Shown here piece by piece: positions 50,374-61,784 of a stretch of 64,000 bases of DNA; within the stretch, counting starts at the first letter, position 1; each line of letters opens with the position of its first letter. Under the pieces are notes generated by a model. That model did no database searches and had not been told where the DNA came from. It worked only from the letters and a program-made list of their open reading frames with translations. Location of the stretch: NCBI RefSeq assembly GCF_000972845.2, contig NC_040017.1:23397606-23461605 (forward strand), written 5' to 3'. The translations under genes and the position numbers were made by a program. The DNA comes from Larimichthys crocea. Its lineage: Eukaryota > Chordata > Actinopteri > Sciaenidae.

Positions 50374-51342
50374 ATGTCAGAGGGAAATCATAGCACTGTG
50401 GCTGAATTCATCCTTACTGGATTCCCTGGACTCCATCCGGAGTACGAAGGCCTCGCCTCAGCTGTGTTGTTCTTGGTTTATTTCTTAACTTTCACAGGCA
50501 ATGCTACAGTTCTTTTTTTATTTGCGACCGACCGCAGCCTTCATAAGCCGATGTATTATGTAATTCTAAACCTGAGTGCCTGTGACATTCTCTTCAGCAC
50601 AACCACTTTACCTAAGATCATCAGCAAGTACTGGTTTCAGTCAGGGAGCATTTCATTCACTGCTTGCTTTGTGCAAATGTACTTTGTTCACTATCTGGGC
50701 AGCGTGAACTCCTTTATTCTTTTCCTAATGGCTTTAGACAGGTATTTAGCTATCTGCCATCCACTCAGATATCCAACTCTTCTTAAAAACTCCACCATCT
50801 GCATTCTCAGTATTACTGCATGGATTGTTGCTAATGCCGCCCCATTAATGTTAGTTATTAGGGCATACCCTCTTCCTTATTGTGCCTCAAACATAATCAA
50901 CCACTGCTATTGTGATCATATTGGTATAACGATACTGGCATGCACTGACAGAGCCCCTTATAGTTTTCCAGCTTTCATGTTTGCAATGTGTGTGTTACTG
51001 GGACCTCTGGCATTTATTTTTTTCTCCTATTGCTCTATAATCATAACAGTACTGAAGATAGCAAATGTACAAGGTCGCCTCAAATCTTTGTCCACGTGTA
51101 GTACTCAGCTGATTATTATATCTCTCTATTATTTACCCAGATGTTTTGTTTATTTAGCCAGCAATGTTGGCATTAAATTTAGTTCCCACATGCGGATAGT
51201 AATTATCATGCTGTATAGCCTTGTTCCCCCCATGATTAATCCTTTTATATACTGCTTAAGAGCTAAAGACATGAGAGAAAGCTTGTGGAGGCAATTTAAC
51301 AGAAGGATCGTGTCACAGAAAGTTTCAGTTGTTAGTAACTAA
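50374..51342 (+). CDS. Olfactory receptor (fish type), intact, 322 aa
   Basis: A single-exon receptor on the plus strand, placed in the spacer between the two arms of the inverted duplication. I start at the ATG at 50374 (MSEGNHSTVAEF), which gives a glycosylation site NHS close to the N-terminus. Hallmarks are GFPGLHPEYEG, GN in helix 1, LHKPMYYVILNLSACD in helix 2, MALDRYLAICHPLRYP after helix 3, the loop cysteines LPYCASN and HCYCDH, LSTCSTQLIIISLYYLPR in helix 6 and NPFIYCLRAKDMRESL in helix 7. The helix 3 motif keeps the classic DRY. It belongs to the same broad group as the receptors at 38409 and 42489 but is more distant from them. The gene ends with TAA at 51340-51342. Confidence 0.93.
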   Translation: MSEGNHSTVAEFILTGFPGLHPEYEGLASAVLFLVYFLTFTGNATVLFLFATDRSLHKPMYYVILNLSACDILFSTTTLPKIISKYWFQSGSISFTACFVQMYFVHYLGSVNSFILFLMALDRYLAICHPLRYPTLLKNSTICILSITAWIVANAAPLMLVIRAYPLPYCASNIINHCYCDHIGITILACTDRAPYSFPAFMFAMCVLLGPLAFIFFSYCSIIITVLKIANVQGRLKSLSTCSTQLIIISLYYLPRCFVYLASNVGIKFSSHMRIVIIMLYSLVPPMINPFIYCLRAKDMRESLWRQFNRRIVSQKVSVVSN

Positions 51343-52044
51343 TGAACTGAAGCATTATTCAGTGTTTTTCTTTTCTTTTGAACAAGTATTAGTTGTGGAC
51401 AAATTTTAAGGAGGCAAAATGCCATATGAGCATTTACTGAATTTAACAGGCCTTAAAACGCATCACATATGTCAGCATTGCAACAATGTGCAATGATTTC
51501 TGTTTCAGTGTGCAGAGGAAAACGGGGTCAAATGGGTTGTCAAACCTTTTTCTGTTAACCTGTGAAGTTGTAAGTGAATTTGACTGTGTCATGTGTTTTA
51601 CTGACAGAGCACAAAGGGAGCTAAAGCCTATATCTATGCCTATATTTGCTAAATATATTACATAAAATATATATATCAATAACTGAGCTGTTTCATAAGA
51701 TTTTTTAATTCTGCACTTTATCTGTGTATTAACATTTTTTGGATCATAGACCATGTCAATCTCTCATATTTACTTTTTACTTAAGGTGCAGACTTTGTTT
51801 AGGTCTTTGACAGAAAATATAAATAATGACACTTTATTTATTTTGCAGTGCAGTGCAAAATGTGTACATCCATAAAAGAATGAGGCCTTTGTTCATGTCT
51901 GCAATCAATAACTATGATTACTCTAAAATAAAATAAAAAAGAAGCTTAGATTAAAAACATGTTTTATTTGATACAAAGAGATAATGTAAAGTAAGGATTT
52001 AATGTACATACTCTGAAACTGTATGCATTACTTTAAAGCTTGCT
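51343..52044. other. Spacer between receptor at 50374 and the broken receptor
   Basis: About 0.7 kb of AT-rich sequence without recognisable coding content. It holds the 3' UTR of the plus-strand receptor and faces the 3' end of the minus-strand pseudogene. Confidence 0.5.
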
Positions 52045-53492
52045 TTACTCCAACTTTAACACTTTCTTATCATTATCATTCCCTTAATTTTGAAGCGATA
52101 TATGATTGAATTAACAGCACAAGGAAGAAGACTGTACGGCAATATCAACAAGATACAGATGTCCAAACTGAAAGAACATAGGCATGAGCTAGATTATTCT
52201 TAACTACAACAAAGATGAAACTAAACATCGCAAGACCAACAGCAACAGCATGAACTTTACATTTTCTTTTTTTATGATTCAAATATTTTATTGAATTTTA
52301 CATTTTACAAGATTAAACTAAGAGAACAGCTAAAAAAAAAAATAGATGCACAATCTTATTTTGACAATAAAACATAAAAATAACAAATAGAAAATGAAAT
52401 AAAATAAATACATAACAAGTCCCAGACAGATACATCAGTCCATGCCTAATACAGTATGTCCATTTACCAGGAAACCACTATACTACTGTCCCATGTGAAA
52501 TTCACTGACCACAAGGAGACTTTCGGAAAACGGATCCCTGCATAACATCCAGTCCACCTCCACCTTCATTTCCACCCCACTCCCCCAAAAACAGCCCATT
52601 ATGATCAATGTATGCAGAAATATCTTAGCTACCCTGGAAATAATACAGTCTTAAAAACATTCCCCATTTCTCATTATATTTATCAGTATCATTTGTTATA
52701 CTATAGGATATTCTTTCAAAAGCAGCTACTTTACCTAACTCCGTGAGCCAGTCTTGAAATACCGGGTCCTCTGCTTACCAATTATTATACATTATACTCT
52801 GAATCCAGTTGGTTAAGGGTTTCACAATATGGGCCAAGGGTTTAGGGTCACCTAATATGTAAAGACTAGGGCAGAACTCAAAATCCACTCTCATGACCTC
52901 TGTGATAATCTCACAAACCCTTTTCCAAAATGCCTGAATCTTTGGGCATAACCATAGGGCATATATTAGGGTACCCAACTCGCCTACACATCTCCAGCAG
53001 TCTGGTGTTTCCTTCATCCCGAACCCGAATAACCTGTTTAGGTACCAGTAGAATCAACGAAGGATTTTACATTAAATTAACCTTATTTTGATATCCCTGG
53101 AGACTTGTTTAGTAATTCCAACAATTGTATCCCAATCATTTTCTGTAAATGTTATATTTAGATCCCTTTCCCATAAGGTTTTCAGAGCTGAGTTGGATGG
53201 GTAACCAGAATTACTCATAAGCATAGAATTATAATGGGAGACCCCATGCCTAATCCCTGCTATCCACAAAATCTCAAAAAAGTAGTGACGAGGAGGTGTC
53301 TCAGCTGAAGATATCTCCAAAATTTATTGTTGGCTGTCTTAAACCGTTCAACCAGATTGTCAAATGATTTAAGGATTGAACTTTATATTTTCACCACATC
53401 CCATGTTTGTAATTGAAACATATTCACAGTAACATTTTACAATGATGTTAGAATCACAGTAAGGCAGGGTTAGGGCATGAAATACAACAGCA
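52045..53492 (-). pseudogene. Olfactory receptor pseudogene, truncated and split by an L1
   Basis: On the minus strand, 53492-53392 encodes the second extracellular loop of a receptor (ALTLPYCDSNIIVKCYCEY, then NMGCGE). After a 1.1-kb L1 insertion, 52250-52190 continues into helix 5 (KVHAVAVGLAMFSFIFV). A deletion then jumps to helix 7 (SLDICILLILPYSLLPCAV, then NSIIYRF) ending near 52045. The N-terminal half is absent because homology ends at 53492, exactly where the duplication arm begins. The helix 7 NP motif is mutated to NS. The closest relative in the window is the receptor at 42489. Confidence 0.88.
52266..53376 (-). mobile_element. 5'-truncated L1-type LINE (ORF2 3' end)
   Basis: Minus-strand translation of 53320-52775 gives the C-terminal part of an L1 ORF2 protein: KTLWERDLNITFTENDW, then after a frameshift near 53040 the typical ETPDCWRCVGELGTLIYALW with downstream CPKIQAFW. 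The 3' end at lower coordinates finishes in a short A-rich tail (CATAAAAAAAG). The element is flanked by TGAACTTTACATTTT (52251-52265) and TGAACTTTATATTTT (53377-53391), a 15-bp target-site duplication with one mismatch. It lies inside a receptor pseudogene. Confidence 0.88.
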
Positions 53493-54804
53493 GTGGTGCT
53501 ATATGGTATCTATCCTTTTATTCTCTCCGGAGCGATACCAATCAGTCAGTTCATTAATCAAGTTTCCATACTACAAAACAAACAGTGAACCCACTGGAGT
53601 CAGTGATAGTGTATCATCCTTTAGCAGAAGTTTTTGTCTATTTTTTTACACAGTAATTAACATTCAATTGCTCAGTGGGGAAATACTGTATATCCTACGC
53701 AGAACAAGGAACATTCACCTCATGACGGCGATTAATTTAATAATGCTGATGAATTATAAATCCCACATGAGCACACAAAACCCCAATGTGTGGTTAAATT
53801 GATACTGAGGCAGGAGTGTTCATATCCCTGGTGTTTAATGGTGGTCTCTGAGCATGTGTTTCATCCGAGTGGATGGCTTTACAGTATACGCACAAGTTAC
53901 AAGGAGGTTTTTGGCTTTTATTAGGTTGTTCGACAACGCCTCCCATAACTACAATTATTTGCATATTTGCAGCTTTAATGTGGGTAATTTAACAGTTAAA
54001 ATAATTCACCTCACTTCACTTTGTGAAGATGTTCAATAAATAAAGGTACATCTACATTTTAAACCTAGATTTGAAGTATAATGAAGTTTCATTTGGCCCT
54101 TGGGACTTTTTCATTACTTTTCATTCATACACTGACACACGGTAATGAAGATGCCCAGGGACCAATATTAACATTTTAAAGAACAATAAAAGTTACATAC
54201 AAATGTTTTGTAACAATTTTGTTTTTATTGTTTCAAAAAAATGACTGTAACCAAATCTAAGCTAATCAGACATGAACAAATCTATAAAATTGTAAAATTG
54301 TAAAAAATCAATTCTGCAGTAATGCAAATCTTCCAGCCATACAGTATCTGACAATCCTAGCAGGCCATAAATAATATATTATAAACATTTTTGGCATTTT
54401 ACACCATATAAATTTTGTGTTTCACAAATCTAATATATAACTTATTAAAGAGATGATAGAGAAGAGAATTGGTTCAACAGATGATATACATGTTTGTAAT
54501 ATGTAAGAAAAACTCTTTGTAAACTTTTGTGATGAGAATTGACTCACACACAGAGGCCTACACTCACATACACACTGTAATCACACACTTGAGACTTGAG
54601 ACCAGAACACTAATTAGCTTTCTACAGGAACTCATTTGTGTTGTTGCTCCTGAGTATCATCAGCCTAAAACAAACATGTTGCTCACTCTGCCTCCTAGAA
54701 ACAACTTTTTGAATGTAAGTTTTGCTGAATACAACATGAAGTTCTCCAGACTTTCTTTGTGTAGTTTGCACAAGAACAAGAAATCTGAAAAAGTTAGAAA
54801 GCAA

Positions 54805-55265
54805 AGTTTTAGCTTTGGTCTTCTCCCGGTTGACTGATTTAAATCTATATCATAACGCCTGTGTGATGCATCAAATCATTCATAAAACTAACCTTAGACT
54901 ATGTGTGCTGGTTCCGGTTTGCGGTCCTCGGGATGCATATGATACCAGAAATAAACATCTAATCACTGGGAAAAAAAGAAGACTAGAAAGTACCAGCTTG
55001 TCTGTTGTAAGCAGGGGACAGCAGATCTGGATCTTGAGCTTGATGAGAGTTTAAAAATGGTGAAATCCTTCAAGAAAAAGCTAAAAATTAAACTGATTAA
55101 TTCTCACATATAGAGCTGCAACCTCTGATAAAGCTGTTAGTATGTATGGGGACCATGTTGTCTGTTGTCTAATGTCTGATAATGTTCTGTTTAGTGTATT
55201 GTCTTGTTTTGTTCTGCATGTACACAGGCTCCCTCAATAAGCTTTAGATAGCTTCTACGGGAGAC
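54805..55265 (+). mobile_element. LINE 3'-end fragment present only in the right arm
   Basis: The translation around 54930-55050 reads DAYDTRNKHLITGKKRR, then SLSVVSRGQQIW, the pattern found at the C-terminus of CR1/L2/Rex-type reverse transcriptase proteins (YDTR..., RGxxxWN). Stops follow immediately. The left arm lacks this segment at the corresponding place (about 48750), so it either inserted after the duplication or was deleted there. Confidence 0.6.
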
Positions 55266-55786
55266 TAAAGGATCTAAAGGATGAAGCCTTTGTGCTCAAA
55301 CAAGCCACCTGTGATGGGACCTACCTGTCAATCAAAGCTTGACATCTTGGGATTTAACATCACTAGTAACACAGGTCACACTATTCTGTAATCACTCCAG
55401 TTGAACATGACCATCACAGATACAGCTCCAAAGCTCCAGTATGATTGGACGATGGGTCTGTCAAATAGAAAATGACTTCTCATGAACCTTAAAACCATAA
55501 ATGCTAAAAGGTGTCTAATACCTAACACTAATACTTGTTAGTTGTAGTCGACAGAGCTGATTTATTTTGATATAATCTGACAACAACTGGTTGGTTAAGA
55601 TTTATAATATGTTGAAGGATAATTTATGATATAGGATATTAAGATAATATAAGGATATAATATAGGGTAAGTATATAATAATCTAATATGATAATAAATA
55701 TAATAATAAAAAAAGGATAATATAAGGATATTTATAATACGTTGCATTTTTCATCCACCCTTTTTAGTCTTGACATTTTGTTGAAT

Positions 55787-56728
55787 ATGTCTTCCTATAA
55801 CGCTTCAATCAAAGTAGCAGTGTTCATCATAGGTGGTTTTGACACAACTGAAAGGCCTGTGGCAATCGGTGTGGTAATATTGATTAACTATGTTGTAGCT
55901 GTTCTAGCCAATATAGTGAACATCCTCTTTATTGTTTCTGATAAGAATTTACACAAACCGATGTATCTTCTGATCTGCAACCTTGCTGTTGTTGATATAT
56001 TGTACTTGTCCAGTTCCAGTCCAACATTCATTGGGGTTCTACTTGCTGGTGTTAACACTATATCCTATGTGCCGTGCTTAATTCAAATGTTTGCTTTCCA
56101 TTGGGCAGGGGTGATGGAGATGTTTGCTTTAGCGGTTATGGCATTTGATCGATTAGTTGCTGTCAGCTATCCTTTTCAGTACCACAGTTATTTAACAAAC
56201 GCACGCACTCTTGTACTTACGGGCATCCTGTGGATTGTTGCGTGTGCTTTTGTCTGTGTAATGCCTGCAACTGTGATTCCTCTTCCTCTCTGCACCTCAA
56301 GGCTGAAATACATTTTCTGTGACTATCCTGCCTTAATAAGATCTTCTTGTGTTAACCCCAGTTACTATTTCAATATGATTACTGTCATATCATTTTTTCT
56401 GATATTTTCCACTTTTACTTTGATTTGTGTGTCATACTTTTGGATTATAGTTGTTATAAAATTATCCTCACAGGACAAAAGAAAAATGGGCAGCACCTGT
56501 TTGAGTCATTTTATTGTGGTAACCTGTTATTTTTGTCCAGTGTTTATCCGCATTATCCTGACCAGGATGGGTGTGGTATTAACTCTGGAGCAACGTCATG
56601 GCTTACAGATCGGGGCCATCCTCGGCCCGTCTCTTGTGAATCCCTTTGTGTACTGCTTCAGGACCAAAGAAATTAAATGTAAGATTTATACGACATTCAG
56701 AAAAGTTCACATCAGTAAATTGTCGTAA
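55787..56728 (+). CDS. Olfactory receptor (fish type, second subfamily), intact, 313 aa
   Basis: A single-exon receptor starting MSSYNASIKVAVF at 55787, with a glycosylation site NAS. The open frame continues 15 codons upstream only through a non-ATG codon, so this ATG is preferred. Hallmarks are LHKPMYLLICNLAVVDILY in helix 2, MAFDRLVAVSYPFQYH after helix 3, loop cysteines LPLCTSR and FCDYPAL, MGSTCLSHFIVVTCYF in helix 6 and NPFVYCFRTKEIKCKI in helix 7. It differs clearly from the GFPGL-type receptors at 38409, 42489 and 50374 and so represents another subfamily. Its inverted twin at 46447-47373 is a pseudogene. Role: odorant detection at the olfactory neuron cilium, ligand unknown. Confidence 0.93.
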   Translation: MSSYNASIKVAVFIIGGFDTTERPVAIGVVILINYVVAVLANIVNILFIVSDKNLHKPMYLLICNLAVVDILYLSSSSPTFIGVLLAGVNTISYVPCLIQMFAFHWAGVMEMFALAVMAFDRLVAVSYPFQYHSYLTNARTLVLTGILWIVACAFVCVMPATVIPLPLCTSRLKYIFCDYPALIRSSCVNPSYYFNMITVISFFLIFSTFTLICVSYFWIIVVIKLSSQDKRKMGSTCLSHFIVVTCYFCPVFIRIILTRMGVVLTLEQRHGLQIGAILGPSLVNPFVYCFRTKEIKCKIYTTFRKVHISKLS

Positions 56729-57405
56729 AATGGGAATTTACTTTCTTGAAAAGTATTACGCTTCTCTGGTTCGCTACATAGAGCAGAAATCTTTCTACCT
56801 GGAAAATCTGTAAATCGGTACAGTATTGTTATTCTCTGTTGGTCTCAGAGGCTGTGCTCAGACCTGGTCTAGTCTGGCTACTGAGCCAGTTTACCAGTTA
56901 ATTTGTGGCTAACTACTTCAGCAAGTTCTTAGAGTGAAGATATCATATCCATCAGGAAACTATAAATAAGATATGTATAAATGTATAATGGTATATATTA
57001 TGTATAAAATATGATATGAATATGAAAATATGACCCCAAAGAATACCTAAAAATATTGTTTTCCCAGTGTTTGGTTTATGACTAAATGTGTGCAAATGTA
57101 AAAGTCCTTTCAATGATATACATAAACACTGTCATTGTGAGCATGTCAGCATACAGATCTCCATATAAATCATCCCTGTGTCTGCTGTAAGTGTCTGTAT
57201 TTAGGACAGCTATGTTTATTGGTTATTTAACCAGCAATTTGACAAATAAATCAATCAACACATCATTGCAACTCTGTGTCGAGATCTTTCTTAACATCTT
57301 TTACATATATTAATGTACGTACTGTATGAATTTTGTGTCTATGGTATACATGTTCAGCTTCTCAAATATATAAAATGGGAGGCCATAGAGATATACAGAG
57401 TTTTT

Positions 57406-58960
57406 GAAATGTTATTGCATTTCTTATTTATCGTATAATTTACATTTCAATTCCTATCACAACCCCACGGCAAAAGCATTTTTTATTGGAGGCAGAGTGT
57501 TATGGCATGGTCTGTGATTCACTGCAGCTCACATGCAGATCAAAATCATATTATTTTATCTAAATGTTTGCGATGAATACATAACCTTCTTGGTGGAGGT
57601 AATTAATCGCTAATGAAAGTTAGTTAGTTGCAGCCACACAATATACATACATACACATACAGTAATGTTGCTCACAGAAAAATAGGTGTGTGACTCTTAT
57701 TATGGCTAGAGAAGAAAAAAAAGTTCAAAATCTCCAGGCTATATAAACCTAAAACTCCATCCTTTTTGATGAATAGATTATCTATTCTGGGCTTTATAAA
57801 CAAAATCTGTCACTTTATATTTACGGTATACAGGATACATGATTTATATATTCATCAGCTTTGCATAGACATCAGTTAGAATCGTATTTATTTTAGTTAT
57901 TTGAATAAGGATTTAAAAGGACTGTTAGCATTAGTTTATAAAAAAGTATGTTTTGGCAGATAGTCAATGTAAACATTTATAAATAGATAATTCATTACAA
58001 AATGTTCCAAAAGAGCAAGAAAAGCTGGTGGGAAAAAAATACAACAGCTTTGAACTGTGAAAAATAGATTTCATTTATTAATTTTCTCAGTCAGTGAATC
58101 TTTCAGTTTATTTGAAAAAAAGACCAATTCTTGATATAAATATTTACTGGACAGTGAAACTACATAACTTGACATTTCACCAGTATTACAAGTGTTAATG
58201 TCATTTAAATGTGAATGAAAGCATGTATTACTGATGCACATACGTTATTATACTGGCAATAATGATGGTCAGTAAAAATTCCAAATTAATTTCACTCTTG
58301 CAGTTAAATCTAACTACAGTCAGTGTCTCTCTTTATCTGTCTCTGTGCCAGTCTGTTTGAACATCCCAGCAGTGATGAGTTTCATACCATCTTCATATTT
58401 TTAGAAATAAAAATAGGCACCAAGCCTAGTGGTGAATCAGAAACTGTCTCTAGAAAGTCTTTCGATATTTGCAAGATCCACAGCTTAGGTTCATTTCTGT
58501 CTTGTATGCTGTCTTGTATTTAGTCCATGTTCCTTGGTGTCATTTGTCAGATTTGATGACAAACGGTCTGCCAAAGCAAAACAGTCTTGATTGTCCACAT
58601 TTTCATTACTTTAACACATAAAGTTCAATCAATCTCGATATTTCTAAAACTTTGAATGTGTGCAGTGAAAATAAAACATTAAATGCTGAGCTCTCATGAG
58701 AACAACAGGAAAAGTTGATTCTTCAAACTGGAAGACTAATGATCTGTCAAAGCAAGTCCATGATAAAGGTAGTTTCTAGAAATCTCCTGTAAAACGTGGT
58801 CCAAGAACTGTGCTGCAATCAGGACAGATTTGGACCAGTTTGCAAGATGGAATAAAACTGTTGGTGGTATTAAAGAATCTGGAAAAGAATAGTTAGAAAA
58901 CTCTACCAGTAAAAAACTGCAACAATATTGCAGCCACTTGCTTTTTTAATTTAGAAAAAC
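57406..58960. other. Gene-poor flank downstream of the receptor cluster
   Basis: AT-rich sequence with no receptor, exon or RNA gene that I can support. The last 200 bp may already belong to the degraded LINE that follows. Confidence 0.5.
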
Positions 58961-58979
58961 AGGCATTGTACTAGAAGAT

Positions 58980-59230
58980 TTAGAAGATTCCTGTGTTTAA
59001 AGCAGGCGACCCATGTTGTTTTAATAACTATAGACCCATATCAATTTTGCCATGTTTTTATATATATATATCAAGTGTTAAAGGATTCTTTCTCATCTAG
59101 ATATTCTAATTAAATGATTTACCGGAGAAATCACTTAGACAACATAAATGTAGCTGCAGTACATTCACTGTTTTTTTCAAAGCCTTTCATACCATCATAT
59201 CATATAACATAAGGTGTTGTTAGGATTGCT
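58980..59230 (+). mobile_element. Degraded LINE reverse transcriptase relic
   Basis: Plus-strand translation shows VFKAGDPCCFNNYRPISILP, the NYRPIS motif of non-LTR reverse transcriptases. After stops, a stretch near 59165-59210 reads like a mutated FSKAFDTIDHNIL motif. Many stops and indels show an old copy. Confidence 0.7.
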
Positions 59231-59290
59231 TTTACAAACTCCAGATTCTTACTATTTATCTATTTATGACATCATAAATAGATAAATCAG

Positions 59291-59376
59291 TATAATAAAT
59301 CAGTGTAATTGACGAACTCTTGACTATTTTGAATATAATAAATCAGTGTAATTGACGAACTCTTGACTATTTTGAA
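59291..59376. repeat. Two-copy tandem duplication, 43-bp unit
   Basis: Two adjacent 43-bp copies beginning TATAATAAATCAGTGTAATT look identical by eye. Confidence 0.85.
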
Positions 59377-59399
59377 TGATTGTATGCATTTTTGTGCTC

Positions 59400-61050
59400 A
59401 ATGACAACAAAATTAAAAGATGTCACTAAAATAAACAAGATTATTACAGTATATTTGGGCTGTTGGCCGGGGTGGGTGAGTTTCCTGGCCTCAATCATTA
59501 TCACAGACTGGCCCTAGTCGTGTACACTAGTGATGTTTATCATGATATTTTTTAATGATAGCATAAATACTTCAATTATAATGCCTGTTTAGAGAATGTA
59601 TTGCATGATGTAGATGACAAAAATCTTCAATAGATATTGCCATAAAACTTGGAAATGGCTTACAAAAGCAGATTATTGAAGGCTTAGCCTCAATTTTTAC
59701 AGTAAACAAATAACAATGAACTGCAGATATATGTCACAGTATGTATCATTATAATATACAACTGTTATACAACTGAGATGTTAATGAAATAAAACCCTTA
59801 CAATCAAAAATGTCTTCTTTTTTTAATCCACTCAAACAACTCTAAACTTTCTCTCTTGTCAGTCACTGCAAAACAAAACAGTACTGTAAAGTAGCTGTTT
59901 ACTGTGTTGTGTTGTGTCTCCTCCGAGGTTCATTACCAGAGCTGAGGTGGATCACTCTGGAGGGCTGAGTGTGACACATCTTTCCAGTCAACACTTGTAA
60001 ACAAAGAAGTCATTAACCTAATGAGCAAAGTTAGAGAAAGAAACAGTAACCAAGTGTTGGTAACCACGACACAAGGAACTGTGACGCCTCACTCAGAGAT
60101 CAGCGGGGGAAGAGACCCTCCGGTGGGTGACGACAGATGCTGGTAAACAAGAAGTGAATCTAGATTGGTTCATGAATTACAAATATCTAAACTGTACTAA
60201 GTTTCTATGAAGTTTACATCAGCTGCATATCCATCTATATGCAAACCAATATACAATATAGATTACCTAATGTATGAGGAGACATTAAACAACAAAGAAG
60301 TTAGAAAAGCCACAAAGAACATGCAAAAATTATAATGTAACCTGAATATTGTGAATCAGTGTATTTGTAAAACATCTTCTTGATGAAATTCCATTGATTT
60401 GAACATTTCTTCTCATAATACACATTATTAGTTACTCTTCTAGTCCATGCTGATGTTGCACATGCTACAGTGAGAAGAATAATATCTGCAGTGACAAACC
60501 TTTAGTAAAGTCAGCGTGTGGTGAACACCAGATGAGTGAAATCTTCTTCTTAACGTAGCCACATTTGACGGAGCTGAATTTTAGGAACCAACGTGCCCTT
60601 TATTAGTTCAACGTTCACATTGTTTTTTTGCCCTGTGGTCGGGATCTCACAATAGAAGTATTATAGTATAGATGGTTGAATAAATGCAGTGCAGTCACTC
60701 TAAAGTGTTTTGCTTGTTTAGGTCTAATTCTACTGTCAGTGGTGCCAGAAGGCAGATTATATGTTTCTTCTGCATAAATATCAATATTATCCTAACAAAG
60801 GAAGGAAGGAAATGTTATTATGTTATGCTATTATTGTGTTTTTTGAGGTCTCTACGATCTCTATGCAATATCAAGTTTAACCAGACAGATAAAAGAGACG
60901 AAGGAGTGATTAGATGTTTTTCAAGTAGCAAATGACAGACTTAGAGGAGTTATTTGAATGTACAGCGTTTTAGTGATTTCAATATTTAAAATACATTTGC
61001 TCCACCGGCAGGGATAGGGGTGGGTGTGATACTAGATAGATTAATGATAT
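59400..61050. other. Gene-poor interval
   Basis: No recognisable gene. The short open frames here have no family resemblance and no splice context. Confidence 0.45.
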
Positions 61051-61079
61051 GTGACTGTATCATACCATCCTCAAAAGGC

Positions 61080-61430
61080 TCAGTCGTTCACAAGCAAGGA
61101 TGGAGCCAGGTTTACCACTTTGTTAAGAAAATGTGTACAGTTTAAGAAAATGTATCAATACACCATCCCAAGAAATGTAGGGACTTCACCATCGACAATC
61201 CTTAAAACCAAAATAAAGATTCAGACAATCCAGAGAAATCTCTGCACATCAGAAAACCAGCATTGAATGTCCATGACCTTTGACCCCTCAGGCACTGAAA
61301 ACCAACATGTTTGTATAAAGGATATTACTACATGGAGAAATACAAGTTAAGACTCTACCACGCAGAGTCAAAGCCATGTATAAACAACAGTGGGTCAGAG
61401 CATATCTGAGACGAGGCTTCTTTAGATCTG
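61080..61430 (+). mobile_element. Tc1/mariner-type transposase relic
   Basis: Plus-strand translation contains YTIPRNVGTSPSTI with FTTLLRKCVQF before it, and further on DITTW and KLRLYHAESKPCINN. These resemble stretches of fish Tc1-type transposases (helix-turn-helix region and start of the DDE domain). The piece is frameshifted and lacks the catalytic part and terminal repeats. Confidence 0.6.
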
Positions 61431-61784
61431 TATATTGGATGATGTAATTGCTAGTTGATCTAAACCTGTTTACAACAAAATTATTCTTTATCCTCCTTAT
61501 TATAATAATGTATCAATATGTTATGATGTTAAACAGCACAGATTCAGTTTGATGTGCTCACTATAGTGGTATTTAATTCAACAATCATGTAGTTCAGGAC
61601 TGACCTTCCCTTGAACAGACACAAGATAGCAGCAAATCACACAAACTGCCACGGATTTGTGTGATTTATGTGTTACCACTGGCGCCTTCTGCTGTATTTT
61701 TGTTGTGAATACACACAGTAATATCACAGTACTGAGATAAATGTTACCTGTTGTTCATTTTGGACAAAACACACAATGCATCAA

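Larger units (their letters stand above)
53492..57405. repeat. Right arm of the large inverted duplication
   Basis: Reverse-orientation counterpart of 45791-50141. It keeps an intact receptor where the other arm has a pseudogene. It lacks the hairpin element of the left arm but has an extra segment of about 460 bp (about 54805-55265) containing a LINE 3' fragment. Its inner boundary truncates another receptor gene. Confidence 0.9.
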
